The translations under genes were made by a program, and so were the position numbers. DNA of 64,000 nt from Omphiscola glabra (Eukaryota; Mollusca; Gastropoda; Lymnaeidae), in NCBI GenBank assembly GCA_964017045.1, contig OZ024798.1, positions 14,154,724 through 14,218,723 on the forward strand. Reading direction: 5' to 3'. Positions 1 to 13,500 of the stretch are shown piece by piece. Below the pieces are notes generated by a model. The model saw only the letters and a list, made by a program, of their open reading frames with translations, had not been told where the DNA came from and did no database searches. Position 1 is the stretch's first letter. Every line of letters starts with the position of its first letter.

Positions 1-190
1 AAGCCTAAGAACATCACGAATAAAATCAGATTGGTTAAAACTCACCAACCAAGACAAAGTAAACAAAACGCCTCTTTAACCAAAGAGTAACGGTTAAGAA
101 ATTTAAAAAAAAAATAAAATCTTCGAACCAAGAAATGACTAAAAAAAAAGAATTTTATTTTTAAAAATGAAGATGGTTTGGTGAGGAAAC

Positions 191-1534
191 CTTTAGCACA
201 AGTTAGATTGTGAAGTTCCTTTTTGTCCCCCGAACAATAGGACCCACCGTCAGCCGGTGCGGGCTGGTCACACTTTCTGTCGACAAGTTCATTACAAAAT
301 CAATGTCAGTGTGTTTTTATTAAGAGTTCACATTTTGTGTATATGAAAACCGTCACATTGTTTTTTTTTAAAAAGGTTTAATTTCTAGAGAGTAATCCAT
401 GGAATCAAAGAAACCTAGCTACAACGGTGTATTTATCATTGTGGGGGTGGGCATTCATCCTATGCTCATGTTATCAAGTGTTTTTTGGCCATCTTACTGA
501 GCTATCACCCATTCTGATAATGATGTCTTTTGCTATTATCATGGTCTTAAATCGGAAATTGCTTCGTAAAAATTTGAATCAACGTTTTTTGACTCTAAAA
601 AAACTGATCTCTATTTACTACGATGACGTGATATGCATCTATATATATATATATCTACCTCCTTTATCCATTTATTTATTCTTATTGTCACATATATAAT
701 TATATGGGAGATAAGTAATATGGGAGTTATTACTTATGTAATATATAGACTAATGGGACTTGGAAAAAACTGGCCAATGAGAGGCTAGCAAGAGGAGAAA
801 AATGGAGTTGGACAGTTGAATTCCCGAAGTTTGTGTAGGAAGATAGATTGAACAGAAACGTTTGTGTAGGAAGATAGATTGAACAGAAACGTTTGTGTTT
901 ATATGAAGATGCACAGTGTATTGAAATACTTATGATACATTACAAAAGTGTTTGGATTTAGAATGTTCAGCACATGAGATGTAGACCTATTTCAAGTATT
1001 AACTATTACTATTATTATTGTGATCGTCATCGTGTTCAATAAATAAAGTATTGTCACGATTATTAATCATTTGAACCACTACGCCTCTGTTATAATTCAT
1101 AAGACATTGTGATTGGTAAAATAAAATAAAAATTTGGTTTCGTTTTGGGAATAAAATTTAAATACGTTTATTTAAGCAGGATGAAGATGGGATAAGGTAG
1201 GACACATACCTTTGAGTAAAGGATGGGTCTTCGCCTATAAACTTAGAGGAAGTAAATTACCGATTAAATATTAAATGTCAGTTGAAAGTCGGGTAAAGGA
1301 AGTGAAAAATATGCAAACACCACTTCCATATTCCGAACAAACCAAGTGCGCTAGATATCGACGTACCGATGTCAACTAATTTTCTTTTATTCATTGTAAC
1401 TAAACAGAATGTTATTATAAAAAAAATTTAACACGTTTAAACATAGTTATAATATTACCTGGTCCTGTGTCTCTTTCCAGTTGGTTTTGTGGACCAACAG
1501 GTCCATTCCCCCCAAGGTCCCCAGTTGCCGTCAA
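191..1534 (-). other. TSP1 module 2 of paralogue A (2 exons)
   Basis: Exon 1534-1459 encodes VDGNWGPWGEWTCW and ends RHRTR. Exon 276-191 encodes KCDQPAPADGGSYCSG and ends LTCAK. It ends in phase 1, so the reading frame continues into sequence left of the window. Confidence 0.85.
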
Positions 1535-4500
1535 CTGAAAAAATCAAAAAGACATGATTAAGAACAAATTATTGATTAATCCCCCCCCCCCTTTTTATTT
1601 TTCCTGCTACGACCAATCGCAGTGGACTTACTTGTCCTCTCTTCCGTCCCATTTTTGCCCGTATCAACTCTATCGTTTACTTATTTTCTACCACGTTCTC
1701 CGACCTGTCTGCTCATTTAGACTACATTGCAGCTAAGTGTTTATTTATTTATTTTTCGATTGTTTTTACTGTTTTTTCGCTTCAGAAGGCTTCCGGTCGA
1801 CACGTTCTTTGCTCTGTTGCGTCCCTTTTTTTCAGGTTTCCCCATACTTTAATTTGCTCATTTCCTCTTTTTTGTCCATGTTAATTAATAGTGTATAATT
1901 TCGGGCTATGGGTATCGTGAAAATTAAAGAAGGCTTTCGTGCTGTGTAAACGTTATTAAACACTTAAGATGATATCTCACTTGTTTTGCAGCAGGTGTCG
2001 CTATCTTCTCTAGCTAGTCCCTCGCATTCTTTCCCTCCATCAATAGGGGCTGGTTTATCACAATATCTGTATGTACAAAAAAAAAAGGGGGGGGGTGGCA
2101 TTTGTATTGAGCATGAATATTTGAACAAACTTCAAGGCAAGTTGTTTTTTGTTTTTGTTTTTTTTTTAAATTAGGATTTATCCAATTATGAACTCTTTTA
2201 AGTCACAGTGAAATTAGTTAACGCCAGCTAGCACATGAGCACACGCTCTAGTTTGCTCTGAGATGAAATCTGAGAGTGTATGATATTTTTATATTGATTA
2301 ACAACGGAGTGTGTATGAGAACATTGACTACGGATTAAAATAAAACTGCGTCTTTGAATGGGCAAACAATACAAAATAAATACGTTTCTGAATCCACTAA
2401 TCAAATTTTAAAGTTGTAAAAAAGAAATAGAACTAAATAGTACATTGTTTCGGGATATTGCCAAAATTTCTTTTAAGATCAATAAATGAGAACAGTATAA
2501 TTGTTTTAGAAAAAAAACATCACTAAATATAACTCATCGTTCGGAAGTCCCAAGTCTCACCGCATTCTAAATTTTTTGCGTAATGGTGAAGAACCGGATT
2601 CACAATCCCAAGCGTCCCAGGATCCCCATTGACCATTGACTGAAAGAAATGTGTAAACAATGTGTGGGCTTTTTTTCTCCTCAGACTTAAGCATCAGACT
2701 AAGCATCAGACTAAATATCAGACTAAATATCAGACTAAATATCAGACTCAGCATCAGACTAAGCTTCAGACTAAATATCAGACTAAATATCAGACTAAAT
2801 ATCAGACTCAGCATCAGACTAAGCATCAGACTAAATATCAGACTAAATATCAGACTCAGCATCAGACTAAATATCAGACTAAATATCAGACTAAATATCA
2901 GACTCAGCATCAGACTAAGCATCAGACTAAGCATCAGACTAAATATCAGACTAAATATCAGACTCAGCATCAGACTAAGCTTCAGACTAAGCTTCAGACT
3001 AAGCATCAGACTAAATATCAGACTAAATATCAGACTCAGCATCAGACTAAGCTTCAGACTAAGCTTCAGACTAAGCATCAGACTAATCATCAGACTAAAT
3101 ATCAGACTCAGCATCAGACTAAGCTTCAGACTTAAGCATCAGACTAATCATCAGACTAAATATCAGACTAAGCATCAGACTAAGCTTCAGACTAAGCTTC
3201 AGACTTAAGCATCAGAATTAAGCATCAGACAAATTATCAAACTAAGCATCAGAATTAAGCATCAGACAAATTATCAAACTAAGCATCAGACTAAGTACCA
3301 GACTTGAGCATCAGAATAATTATCAAAACTAATCATCACTCTAAGCACCAAACTAAGCATCAGACTAAGTACCAGACTAAGCATCAGAATTAAGTATCAG
3401 ACTAATCATGAGACTAAGTACCAGACTTAAGCATCATACTAATTATCAGACTAAGCATCAGACTTAAGTATCAGACAAATCATCAGACTAAGTACCAGAC
3501 TTAAGCATCAGACTTACGTATCAGACTAATCATCAGACTAAGTACCAGACTTAAGCATCAGACTAATTATCAGACTAAGCATCAGACTTAAGTATCAGAC
3601 TAATCATGAGACTAAAAATCAGACTAAGCATCAGACTTAAGCATCAGACTAAGCATCAGACTTAAGCATCATACTTAAGCATCAGACTAAGTACCAGACT
3701 AAGCATCAGACTAAAGTATCAGACTATTCATCAGTCTAAGCATTAGACTAAGCACCAGACTAAGCATCAGACTTAAGTATCAGACTATTCATCAATATAA
3801 GCACCAGACTAAACACCAGACTAAGCATCAGACTTAAGTATCAGACTATTCATCAGTCTAAGCACCAGACTTAAGAATCAGATAAACCAAATTTCAAACT
3901 GTGTGTACCGTATCATTCAAAAACGTTCTTCTAATACGTGGGGCACGGATTCAGACAGGTTGTTTGTAATACTTAATGATGGCTTTTCTCATTGCGGAAA
4001 CTCAGCATGGCCAAGCACACACAACGTGTTACGTATAGATGCTGTGAAGTGCATCACATGAAATGAAACCGAGCGACTGGGGGTTATGCCGTGTACGCGA
4101 TCAGCATGAGGGTACATGCCTGGGCGGCCATTTGCTGCAAAATGTCAGATCCAGTGACCGGATTAAGCAGCACCGCGTTCTGCAATCTTTTCTCTGACCT
4201 GGAATTTAACAGCTTGACCCAAATGTGTAGTAAGTCTACTCCAGGGGGATACCCCCTAAAACAATTGTAAAAACTATAATTGCACCAGTAAATTAATTAG
4301 CTCAGAGTAAATGGCACTTGTATCTTTGAAGCTCGGATGGATGGCACTCGGTTGCTTTTGAAGGCAACTCATCTAAGAAAAGGCAAACTCTGAATTCAAA
4401 CTAGGAGCCAGAATGATCAATAAATTGATCGTGGGCCCTCAAATATTGAAGAAAAAAAACTCTACCTGGATAAGATATGATGCTCGATTTATTGGCGTAG

Positions 4501-7500
4501 ATAATAATATTGATTTATTGACTTGGACAATGATATTGATTTATTGACGGACAATGATATTGATTTATTGACTTGGACAATGATATTGATTTATTGACTT
4601 GGACAATGATATTGATTTATTGACTTGGACAATGATATTGATTTATTGATTTTGACAATGATATTGATTTATTGACGTGGACAATGATATTGATTTATTG
4701 ACTTGGACAATGATATTGATTTATTGACTTGGACAATGATATTGATTTATTGACTTGGACAATGATATTGATTTATTGACTTGGACAATGATATTGATTT
4801 ATTGACGTGGAAAATAATGACGTCTTACTGGGATTGGTGAAGTGGAGGTCTTCGTCAATTAAATTGTCTTTGTCGTCATCTGAAAAAAAATACATTGTTG
4901 CATTAAACTGTTAAGTGCAAATACATTCATTTCAATACAGTTGCTGTGTTGTTTTTTTTGGTGGGGGAGATTTTATACCACTCTTATAAGAAGTTTAATA
5001 TCTAAACGTGTTTATAATCCGAAGAAATTGTTATTGTTGCGTTGTTATTATTAAGACTTTAAGTTAACACATTTAAATGATTACAGACTGAATGAATGTT
5101 GAGTCATTGTACCAGATAGGACATCTTTATTGCCGCGCACAGAAACGTCCTTAGACACATAACTAACAGAAAAAAAAAAAAATTAAATTCTTTTACCCAT
5201 TTCGTTCTTAACCTCTTCGTCAACAGCTCCATCGCAGTCATTGTCAATTCCGTCAGTTTCTTTCACATCTTTGCTGGTACTGAAACAATCCTGCAACCGA
5301 TTGATGGTCAAACATGGAAATAGTACACACAATGGGATTACAATGCCGATACTCTCCTCTACGGCGTCACGGTCAGAAATAGATTTAAGACAAAGGGATT
5401 ATAAATTTGATTAGCAACACCCCCTCTCACATTAAGTGTTAAAGACTAAAACTAATACAGTGACTTCAAGCCTTCTTACTTTTGGCATTCGCAGCGTAAT
5501 CAGATTTCATCTCATCTGCAAAGGCAGGCATATGAAGTATGAACTGATAAAGTTGACATTTAGTTTTAATGGGCCCCAGCTTCTCGGAGTAATCTCGCTC
5601 CTATCCCTCCCCCCCCCCCCCCCGGGCCCAAAAAAAAATAAATCAATATATATTTTTTCCCGCCATCTACAGCCCCGGTCAAATCAAATCGACCGATTTT
5701 GTGTACAAAAAAAATTTCTTCTGGCTTCCGCTTCCGTCACGATGTGACAACCGTGTAGACCTCACGGGACGAAATCACAAGGCCTGGGGATTTTTCTTTA
5801 GCAGGATAAGCTGGTTCCCTGGACAGCAAATTGCCCCTCTCCTTGCTTCTGGATAACCCAAGGGAACATCGTATGTGGATGATGCAGCTTGGCAACGTTA
5901 GCGTCGCAGGAGTTGCCGGAATATTCATTGTGTCAATGTTATCCGCCTACTGGAAACCCCGTCTCTGGGTTTGTGTTATCATACATTAGTGGCTAACGCT
6001 GGTCTAGGGATTTGATGGGAACTCCACCCCACCAGGTTGTTTTTGTTTTTTTTTTGGAACGATTCAGTCTAGAGCGCGCTCGGCCACCCAGCACCCCAGA
6101 TTTGTACAATAAAAGTATCCGTTGCCGGATAAACTAGAACCTCGTTACCTGATATCCTACTGGATGCATGTAGGACTGTAAGGAACTCTCTCCGTACAGG
6201 TAACAACCGAACCGGGCGACAGGCACCGTCTCAAGGTTATTTATGCCCAAGTTCGTGGGGAACAGGTTCGTCAAATACTCGTTTTTCCCAACAACGGTGC
6301 CCCAGACATGGCTTTAATTTTTTTTTTTTAAAAGGCAAGAAAAGGTGTTTTTTGTGATAGTCAAGAAACAAAAGGTTGAAAATGACGTTGGGGGGGGGGG
6401 GGAGGCAAATTAGAATGTTGACTGTACAAAAATTAATGGTGATTGCGATTTCCCCAACTTCATTTTCAACCTTTCTCTTACAGGATTCAATGGCATCAAG
6501 AGATTCACGATTTAGTGTCAAAGTCCAGATTCACGATTTAGTGTCAAAGTCCAGATTCACGATTTAGTGTCAAAGTCCAGATTCACGATTTAGTGTCAAA
6601 GTCCAGATTCACGATTTGGTGTCAAAGTCCAGATTCAAGATTTAGTGTCAAGTCCAGGTAAACATTAAAAAAAAGTAAAATCCATTTCCCCTAGCCCCAC
6701 ACTAACGTTCTTTTTTTTTTTATTTCGATCAAATTTTGAAGAAAAATTCAAATCAAACCAATTTTCTAACAAATCATGGTAATTGGCGTGTTGCTTGGAA
6801 CTGTTAAGAGTAAGATATATATAATTTGTCATTTTATTGAATTTGCCGAAATGCTAAAAAAAACCAAAAACAGAAAAAAAAAAAAAAAGGAAAAAAAAAA
6901 GAAGAAGAAAAATGGAAGTGTTTAAGTTTTCTCTTGACTTCTGAGGCAAAGCTTCCAACATATAAACAAACAACGTATACTACTGGACTTCAATCTAAGA
7001 TTAGGGTCGTAAGTTGCATAGGTCGTAAGTCGAGCCCCAGCTGCAGTCTCTCACACACACGCGCGTGCGCGGATCACCTACAGTAATGGTTGGTGCAGAC
7101 GAAGTTTCCGTCTGTCTTCTGACCGGATCACTACGACGACTTGATGAACGGTGTTAGACACCGGTGGCGTCCTGGAGAGGGCATAAACATGATAAGGATA
7201 GAGTCAAAAAGGTGGGGGGGGGGGGTTGGTGTTGTTGTGAACAGATGGAGCCCTAAGTTAAAAAATGTGTCTTTACTTAAAGCAGTGGTTCTCAACCTTT
7301 CTAATGCCGCGACCCTTAATACAGTTCCGCATGTTGTGTGCGACCCCCCCCCCCCCCCAATAAAAAAATTATTTTCGTTGCTACTTCATAACTGTAGAGT
7401 ACATTTCTTTTCCGATAACCTTAGGCGACCCCCTGGGAAATGGTCGTTCGACCCCCCAAAGGGGTCGCGACCCACAGGTTGAGAACAGCTGACTTAAAGT

Positions 7501-10500
7501 ATTGGAAGAAAACAGACGCCAGAAAACTGATTTAGAAAGTTCGCATTCTAAACCCCTGTTTTTCTGCTCCGTGATATTTAAACGTGTCCGCCGCATTGAC
7601 CCATTGCTGGCTGCAGACAGTGGATTGAACAGTGACTGGACAACATCCGTTAAACCGCGCGACTGACAATTGCCAGGTCCTGCACCAACGATGCTCAGTA
7701 TTTAATGCTTAACGTGACCAATGCTCATCGTTTACGTCAGCTCCAAACTTTAGGAGAATCAGCTCAGATTCCAGAAGGCGCGTCGTACATATCTCTCCAA
7801 CAACATTTTTTTGTTTTGTTTTTTCCATTACCAAGTCCATTGTCTTCAATTGCTAACGAAACAGAGGAGCAAGGTATGTGGAAGCTTGAAATGGGAAAAA
7901 AAAAAAGACAGGAAAAAAATTAAAAGAAGGGCGTTTCCGCCGAGGAGGCTGAGGAAGGCATTTCGCTGAAACGTTCCTCTTTCAATGTCGTGTCTTTCTA
8001 TTACAAGCATCCTTATACCTTTTTCTTGTATCCTTCCCACAGCCACGAACGCAGTCCTTCATTTATTATCTTCATTTGCAATTAGTTGGGAAAATGAGAC
8101 GGCGTAATAAAGTTCATGCGAGTGACGTATAACCCATCTGGCAATGCAGTTAGTTACTTTGCCAATAGTGTCCTCACGTCATAATGTGTTTTTAGTTCTA
8201 AAATTGTTTTTTTTTTTTTTCCTAAATTGTTTTTTTCCCTTTTATAAAATTCAAAAATTTTTACACTTCAATATGGGATAAAGTGTTTTAACATTATAAT
8301 TTTTTTCATTACACTGATCCTGCATTTGTATAATTATTTGAATAGGACAAACGGTCGTATGTGCTCTGCTCATGGAGATATAATATATAGAGTGCGAGCG
8401 TCTATGACTCTGCTCGAGCAAAGTTTTGTTCTAAACGTGTTTACAAGGCATGGCACGCGTTACGAAATAGCACAAACACAGCAAGTGTTACAAACATAGC
8501 AAGTGTCACAAACACAGCAAGTATCACAAACACAGCAAGTGTTACAAACATAGCAAGTGTCACAAGCATGGCAAGTGTTACAAGCATAGCAAGTGTCACA
8601 AGCATAGCAAGTGTCAAAAACACAGCAAGTGTTACAAACATAGCAAGGATCACAAACACAGCAAGTGTTACAAACACAGCAAGTATCACAAACATAGCAA
8701 GTATCACAAACATAGCAAGTGTTACAAACACAGCAAGTGTTACAAACACAGCAAGTATCACAAACATAGCAAGTATCACAAACATAGCAAGTATCACAAA
8801 CATAGCAAGTATCACAAACATAGCAAGTATCACAAACATAGCAAGTGTTACAAACATAGCAAGTGTTACAAACATGTGGGCATTCCAAAAAAAAAAAAAA
8901 CTTTTCGGCGACTTCGTGACAGCTGGAAGAACACGGGTTAAGAGGGGGTGGTAGGAATGGAGGCAGGCATGACGGGGTAAGAGAGGGGCGCAGGAATGAA
9001 GGGGTAAAAGGGAGGGGGCAGGGAGAAAGACGAATGGTATTCATTGGAATTTAAATTTTGACCTACGATAGCATTCGAAGGTTGAAAAAAAAACTAAAAT
9101 AAATGTCCTCCAGGACTGCAATGGTGATTTATTTTGTCCCATGTTTTACATATTTTTGTTAATGTTTCTGTATCTACAAGCGGTATCACCGTTTCTCTGA
9201 AGTGCCCCACTGACCACGATGCGTTCCCACTTACCACCACGTGGCCCCACTTACCACCACGTGTCCCCACTTATCACCACGTGTCCCAATTATCACGACG
9301 TGTCCCCACTTACCACCAAGTGTCCCCACTTACCACGACGTGTCCCCACTTACCACCACGTGTCCTCACTTATCACCACGTGTCCCCACTTACTACCACG
9401 TGTCCCCACTTACCACCACGTGTACTTGATGTAGAAGAGACTGTTCGGGAGCACCAGCGAGATGGTCGCGTCCCCAGAGAGACTCCTTTGTAACGCATGC
9501 GCTCGGCAGGGCGCCTGTTTTAGGAGGATGATCTGAACCGGCTTAGAGCTTTGGATGCGGAAGCCAGCGGCAGCGCTTTTTTCCACAGGGAACTGAGAGC
9601 GTCAAGAGTTCAGGGGTCAAATTACAATGTGAAAAAAATTCAATAATAATAAGATACCGCAGCACCTTGACAATAACGGCTATTCGCTTAACGGCGCTTC
9701 GCAATAACGGCTATTCGCTTAACCGAGTTTCGCAATAACGGCAATTCGCTTAGCGGCGTTTCGCAATAACGGCAATTCGCTTAGCGGCGTTTCGCAATAA
9801 CGGCTATTCGCTTAGCGGCGTTTCGCAATAACGGCTATTCGCTTAACGGCGCTTCGCAATAACGAAGCGCTCAAAACTCCGTCCGCGATCCCTAAAATAA
9901 AAATGTGTGTATTTAAAATGTTATACTTCCATTGCGTATCCAGTAATACACCATGTAATGTACGTACTATATGTACACATTTAAAAGTTAACCATTGTGT
10001 GCATTTTCCTCGTATCGTTGTTTTATGGTTAGTGTTATAGCACACGTATTATATATTAGTACGCAGTAAGCAGTTTTGCTTGCAGATCATCGCAAAGAAC
10101 AAAACAGCCTTAATGGACTTACCGGCGTTTTCTCCCTAATAACGTCGACGGCCCGGTCCCAATTACGTCTTTATTGCGAGGTACTGCTGTATAATCTTAA
10201 TAATCATCATGATAATAAAGAAAAATCTAATTTGCGTTGGGGTGTGGGGGAAGGGTGTTTGCGGTTAATGGGGACTACTTTATCGGTTGATTGATGCTAT
10301 TTTTTTTTATTTCAGGACAGTAGTTAAGAGACGCATGTGTCAGTATTGACTGCTGGACAGTAGGTAGAAGACGCATGTGTCAGTATTGACTGCTGGACAG
10401 TAGGTAAGAGACGCATGTGTCAGAATTGACTGCTGGACAGTAGGTAGAAGACGCATGTGTCAGTATTGACTGCTGGACAGTAGGTAAGAGACGCATGTGT

Positions 10501-13500
10501 CAGAATTGACTGCTGGAAAAGTAGTTAAGAGACGCATGTGTCAGTATTGACTGCTGGACAGTAGGTAAGAGACGCATGTGTCAGAATTGACTGCTGGAAA
10601 GTAGGTAAGAGACGCATGTGTCAGTATTGACTGCTGGACAGTAGGTAAGAGACGCATGTGTCAGTATTGACTGCTAAGGTTTAAGATCGTCCAGTCAAAA
10701 GAGTTTTTGGAGAGTTGGTAGCCACTGTATAAGAAACAAACAAAAACAAAATATAAACATGTTAAGAAAAAATGCTAAGAAAACATACTAAGAAAGCATG
10801 CTAAAAAAACATGCTAAGAAAACCTGCTAAGAAAGCATGCTAAAAAAATTACTAAGAAAACTTACTGAGAAAACATGCTATGAAAACATGCTTAGAAAAC
10901 ATACTTAGAAAACATGCTAAGAAAACATGCTCAGAAAACATGCTAAGAAAACATGCTAAGAAAACATGCTAAGAAAACATGCTAAGTAAACATGCTAAGT
11001 AAACATCCTAAGAAAACATGCTAAGAAAATATGCTAAGAAAACATGCTAAGAAAACATTCTAAGTAAACAACCCAAGAAAACATGCTAAGAAAACATGCT
11101 AAGAAAACATGCTAAAAACATGCTAAGAAAACATACTTAGAAAACATGCTAAGAAAACATGCTAAAAAGCATGAAAAGAAAAAATGCCAAGTAAACAGGC
11201 TAAGAAAACATGCTAAGAAAACATGCTAAGAAAACATGCTAAGAAAACATGCTAAGAAAACATGCTAAGTAAACATCCTAAGAAAACATGCTAAGAAAAT
11301 ATGCTAAGAAAACATGCTAAGAAAACATGCTAAGTAAACATGCTAAGAAAACATGCTAAGTAAACATCCTAAGAAAACATGCTAAGAAAACATGCTAAAA
11401 AGCATGAAAAGAAAAAATGCCAAGTAAACATGCTAAGAAAACATGCTAAGAAAACATGCTAAGAAAACATGCTAAGTAAACATCCTAAGAAAACATGCTA
11501 AGAAAATATGCTAAGAAAACATGCTAAGAAAACATGCTAAGTAAACATGCTAAGAAAACATGCTAAGTAAACATCCTAAGAAAACATGCTAAGAAAACAT
11601 GCTAAAAAGCATGAAAAGAAAAAATGCCAAGTAAACATGCTAAGAAAACATGCTAAGAAAACATGCTAAGAAAACATGCTAAGTAAACATCCTAAGAAAA
11701 CATGCTAAGAAAACATGCTAAGATAACATGCTAAGAAAACATGCTAAGAAAACATGCTAAGAAAACATGCTAAGAAAAATGCTAAGAAAACATGCTAAGA
11801 AAACATGCTCAGAAAACATGCTAAGTAAACATCCTAAGAAAACATGCAAAGTAAACATCCTAAGAAAACATGCTCAGAAAACATGCTAAGTAAACATCCT
11901 AAGAAAAGATGCTAAGTAAACATCCTTAGAAAACATGCTAAGAAAACATGCTAAGAAAACATGCTCAGAAAACATGCTAAGAAAACATGCTAAGTAAACA
12001 TCCTAAGAAAACATGCTAAGAAAACTGCTAAGAAAACATGCTAAGAAAACATGCTAAGAAAACATGCTCAGAAAACATGCTAAGAAAACATGCTAAGAAA
12101 ACATGGAACCTGGCAAGGATATACAAAAGTCTGCTGTCCTGTTTCGTTTTAGAATTTTTTGAGCAACTAAATAAATCCAGATTGAAATTATATAATTTCC
12201 GCTCCGGGGCGTTTATGACGACTTTCAGAGAAGAATTAGAATTCGTACTCAAAGACAATGGCTGACGAATAATTATGGGTATTACTTATTACTTTATAAA
12301 ACGATGCTGGTATTTGATATATTAAAAAATCTCTCACCGACTTGGTGTCTCCTGCGAACTCTAGGTGAAGGATTTCATCTTCAGCTTCAATGTTGCTCCT
12401 CGATATCAGGATGACTACGTCGTTCGTTAAAGACATAAAATACATCACGGTCATGTTGAAAACGCCCAGGAGATTAAAGCCAACGAAATCTTTGCCGAAC
12501 GATGATTCCGGTACAAGCATTTCTGTCGACAAAAACAAAAAAAGACAGGTGGTGAGAGAAATATGAATGATATGCAGCTGGGGTTTGTTAATAAGAGGCT
12601 GGGTATTGTTAACAAGCAATGGTGATTTTTAATATGTTACATTCGTAAATGGCGTCGGCGGGCCGTCGAGCTTGAGCTCTTAGTGCCCTCCCGGACGCAC
12701 CTCCACACCACCAAGACGCCGGGTCTCCGTGATGTCGGACCGTGCGGCGGCACGCCAGGGACTTCCCCGGAACTGGACCGCCCCCACCACAGCCGCTCGA
12801 TCGGATTTGCAGACGTCCGGTCGACCGAAAACGCTGCGTTTAAAGCGTTCGAAGCCCACTCTCTCTGGGAGTAGGGGTGGTGCTTTGACGTCCCGATATC
12901 TCCCCCCACCCATCCCGGGAAAGTGACGGGCGCCCTTTAATAGGGGATCTACAGTGGGTCTCCACCACGCAACTAGTTTGCGAAGTAGCTGGGACGTAAC
13001 GGTTGCCAAGGGGCAGCTTTTTCAGGGCTGCATATTTAGAATCATCGGCCAGAGCCTTCCACCTTAGCCTCTCGCCTCATATCAATTAGCGGCAACTTGT
13101 AATCATGATGATCCCTACCCTATCTCTGCCTTTACTCCCAACTCGCCTTACCTCGCCCCACCATTAAGAATCTTGCATTGATGATATTTGAACTTCGTGA
13201 GAAGATATTGGCATTTCTTTCGTCTTCTTGATTAATTTTAAATAAAAGTTTTAGTGTCAATTATGATTCTTTGTTTTGTTGTTGAAAATCGAAGCACTAA
13301 AAAAATGACTTGATACGCCAAATGTTTTAGTTATTGCAACATCACCTGCAAATAGTTTAACGGGGAGGTCAGTGATGTTACAGTCGGCTTGCCTCGCTGA
13401 ATCGCCACAGCTGCCGCTGACCACGCCAAACGGATATCCACCTTCGAGTATCGCACCTGTGATTAGTAAGGACAGACGCTTTAATTTTTATTGAAACGGT

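Noticed and set aside
2557..3208. Long open frames on both strands (LSLIFSLMLSL-type and RLNIRLSIRL-type)
   Set aside because: They are translations of a 12-bp tandem array whose period is a multiple of three. Only the TSP1 exon at 2561-2639 inside the minus frame is real.
8460..9044. Cysteine-rich repeated frame (CDTCYVCNTC pattern)
   Set aside because: It looks like a metallothionein or Cys-rich repeat protein but is the translation of an 18-bp minisatellite, open in several frames.
12637..13009. Overlapping frames in the GC-rich block
   Set aside because: High GC makes chance frames in several readings. The block is a dispersed repeat also present at 48840-49520.
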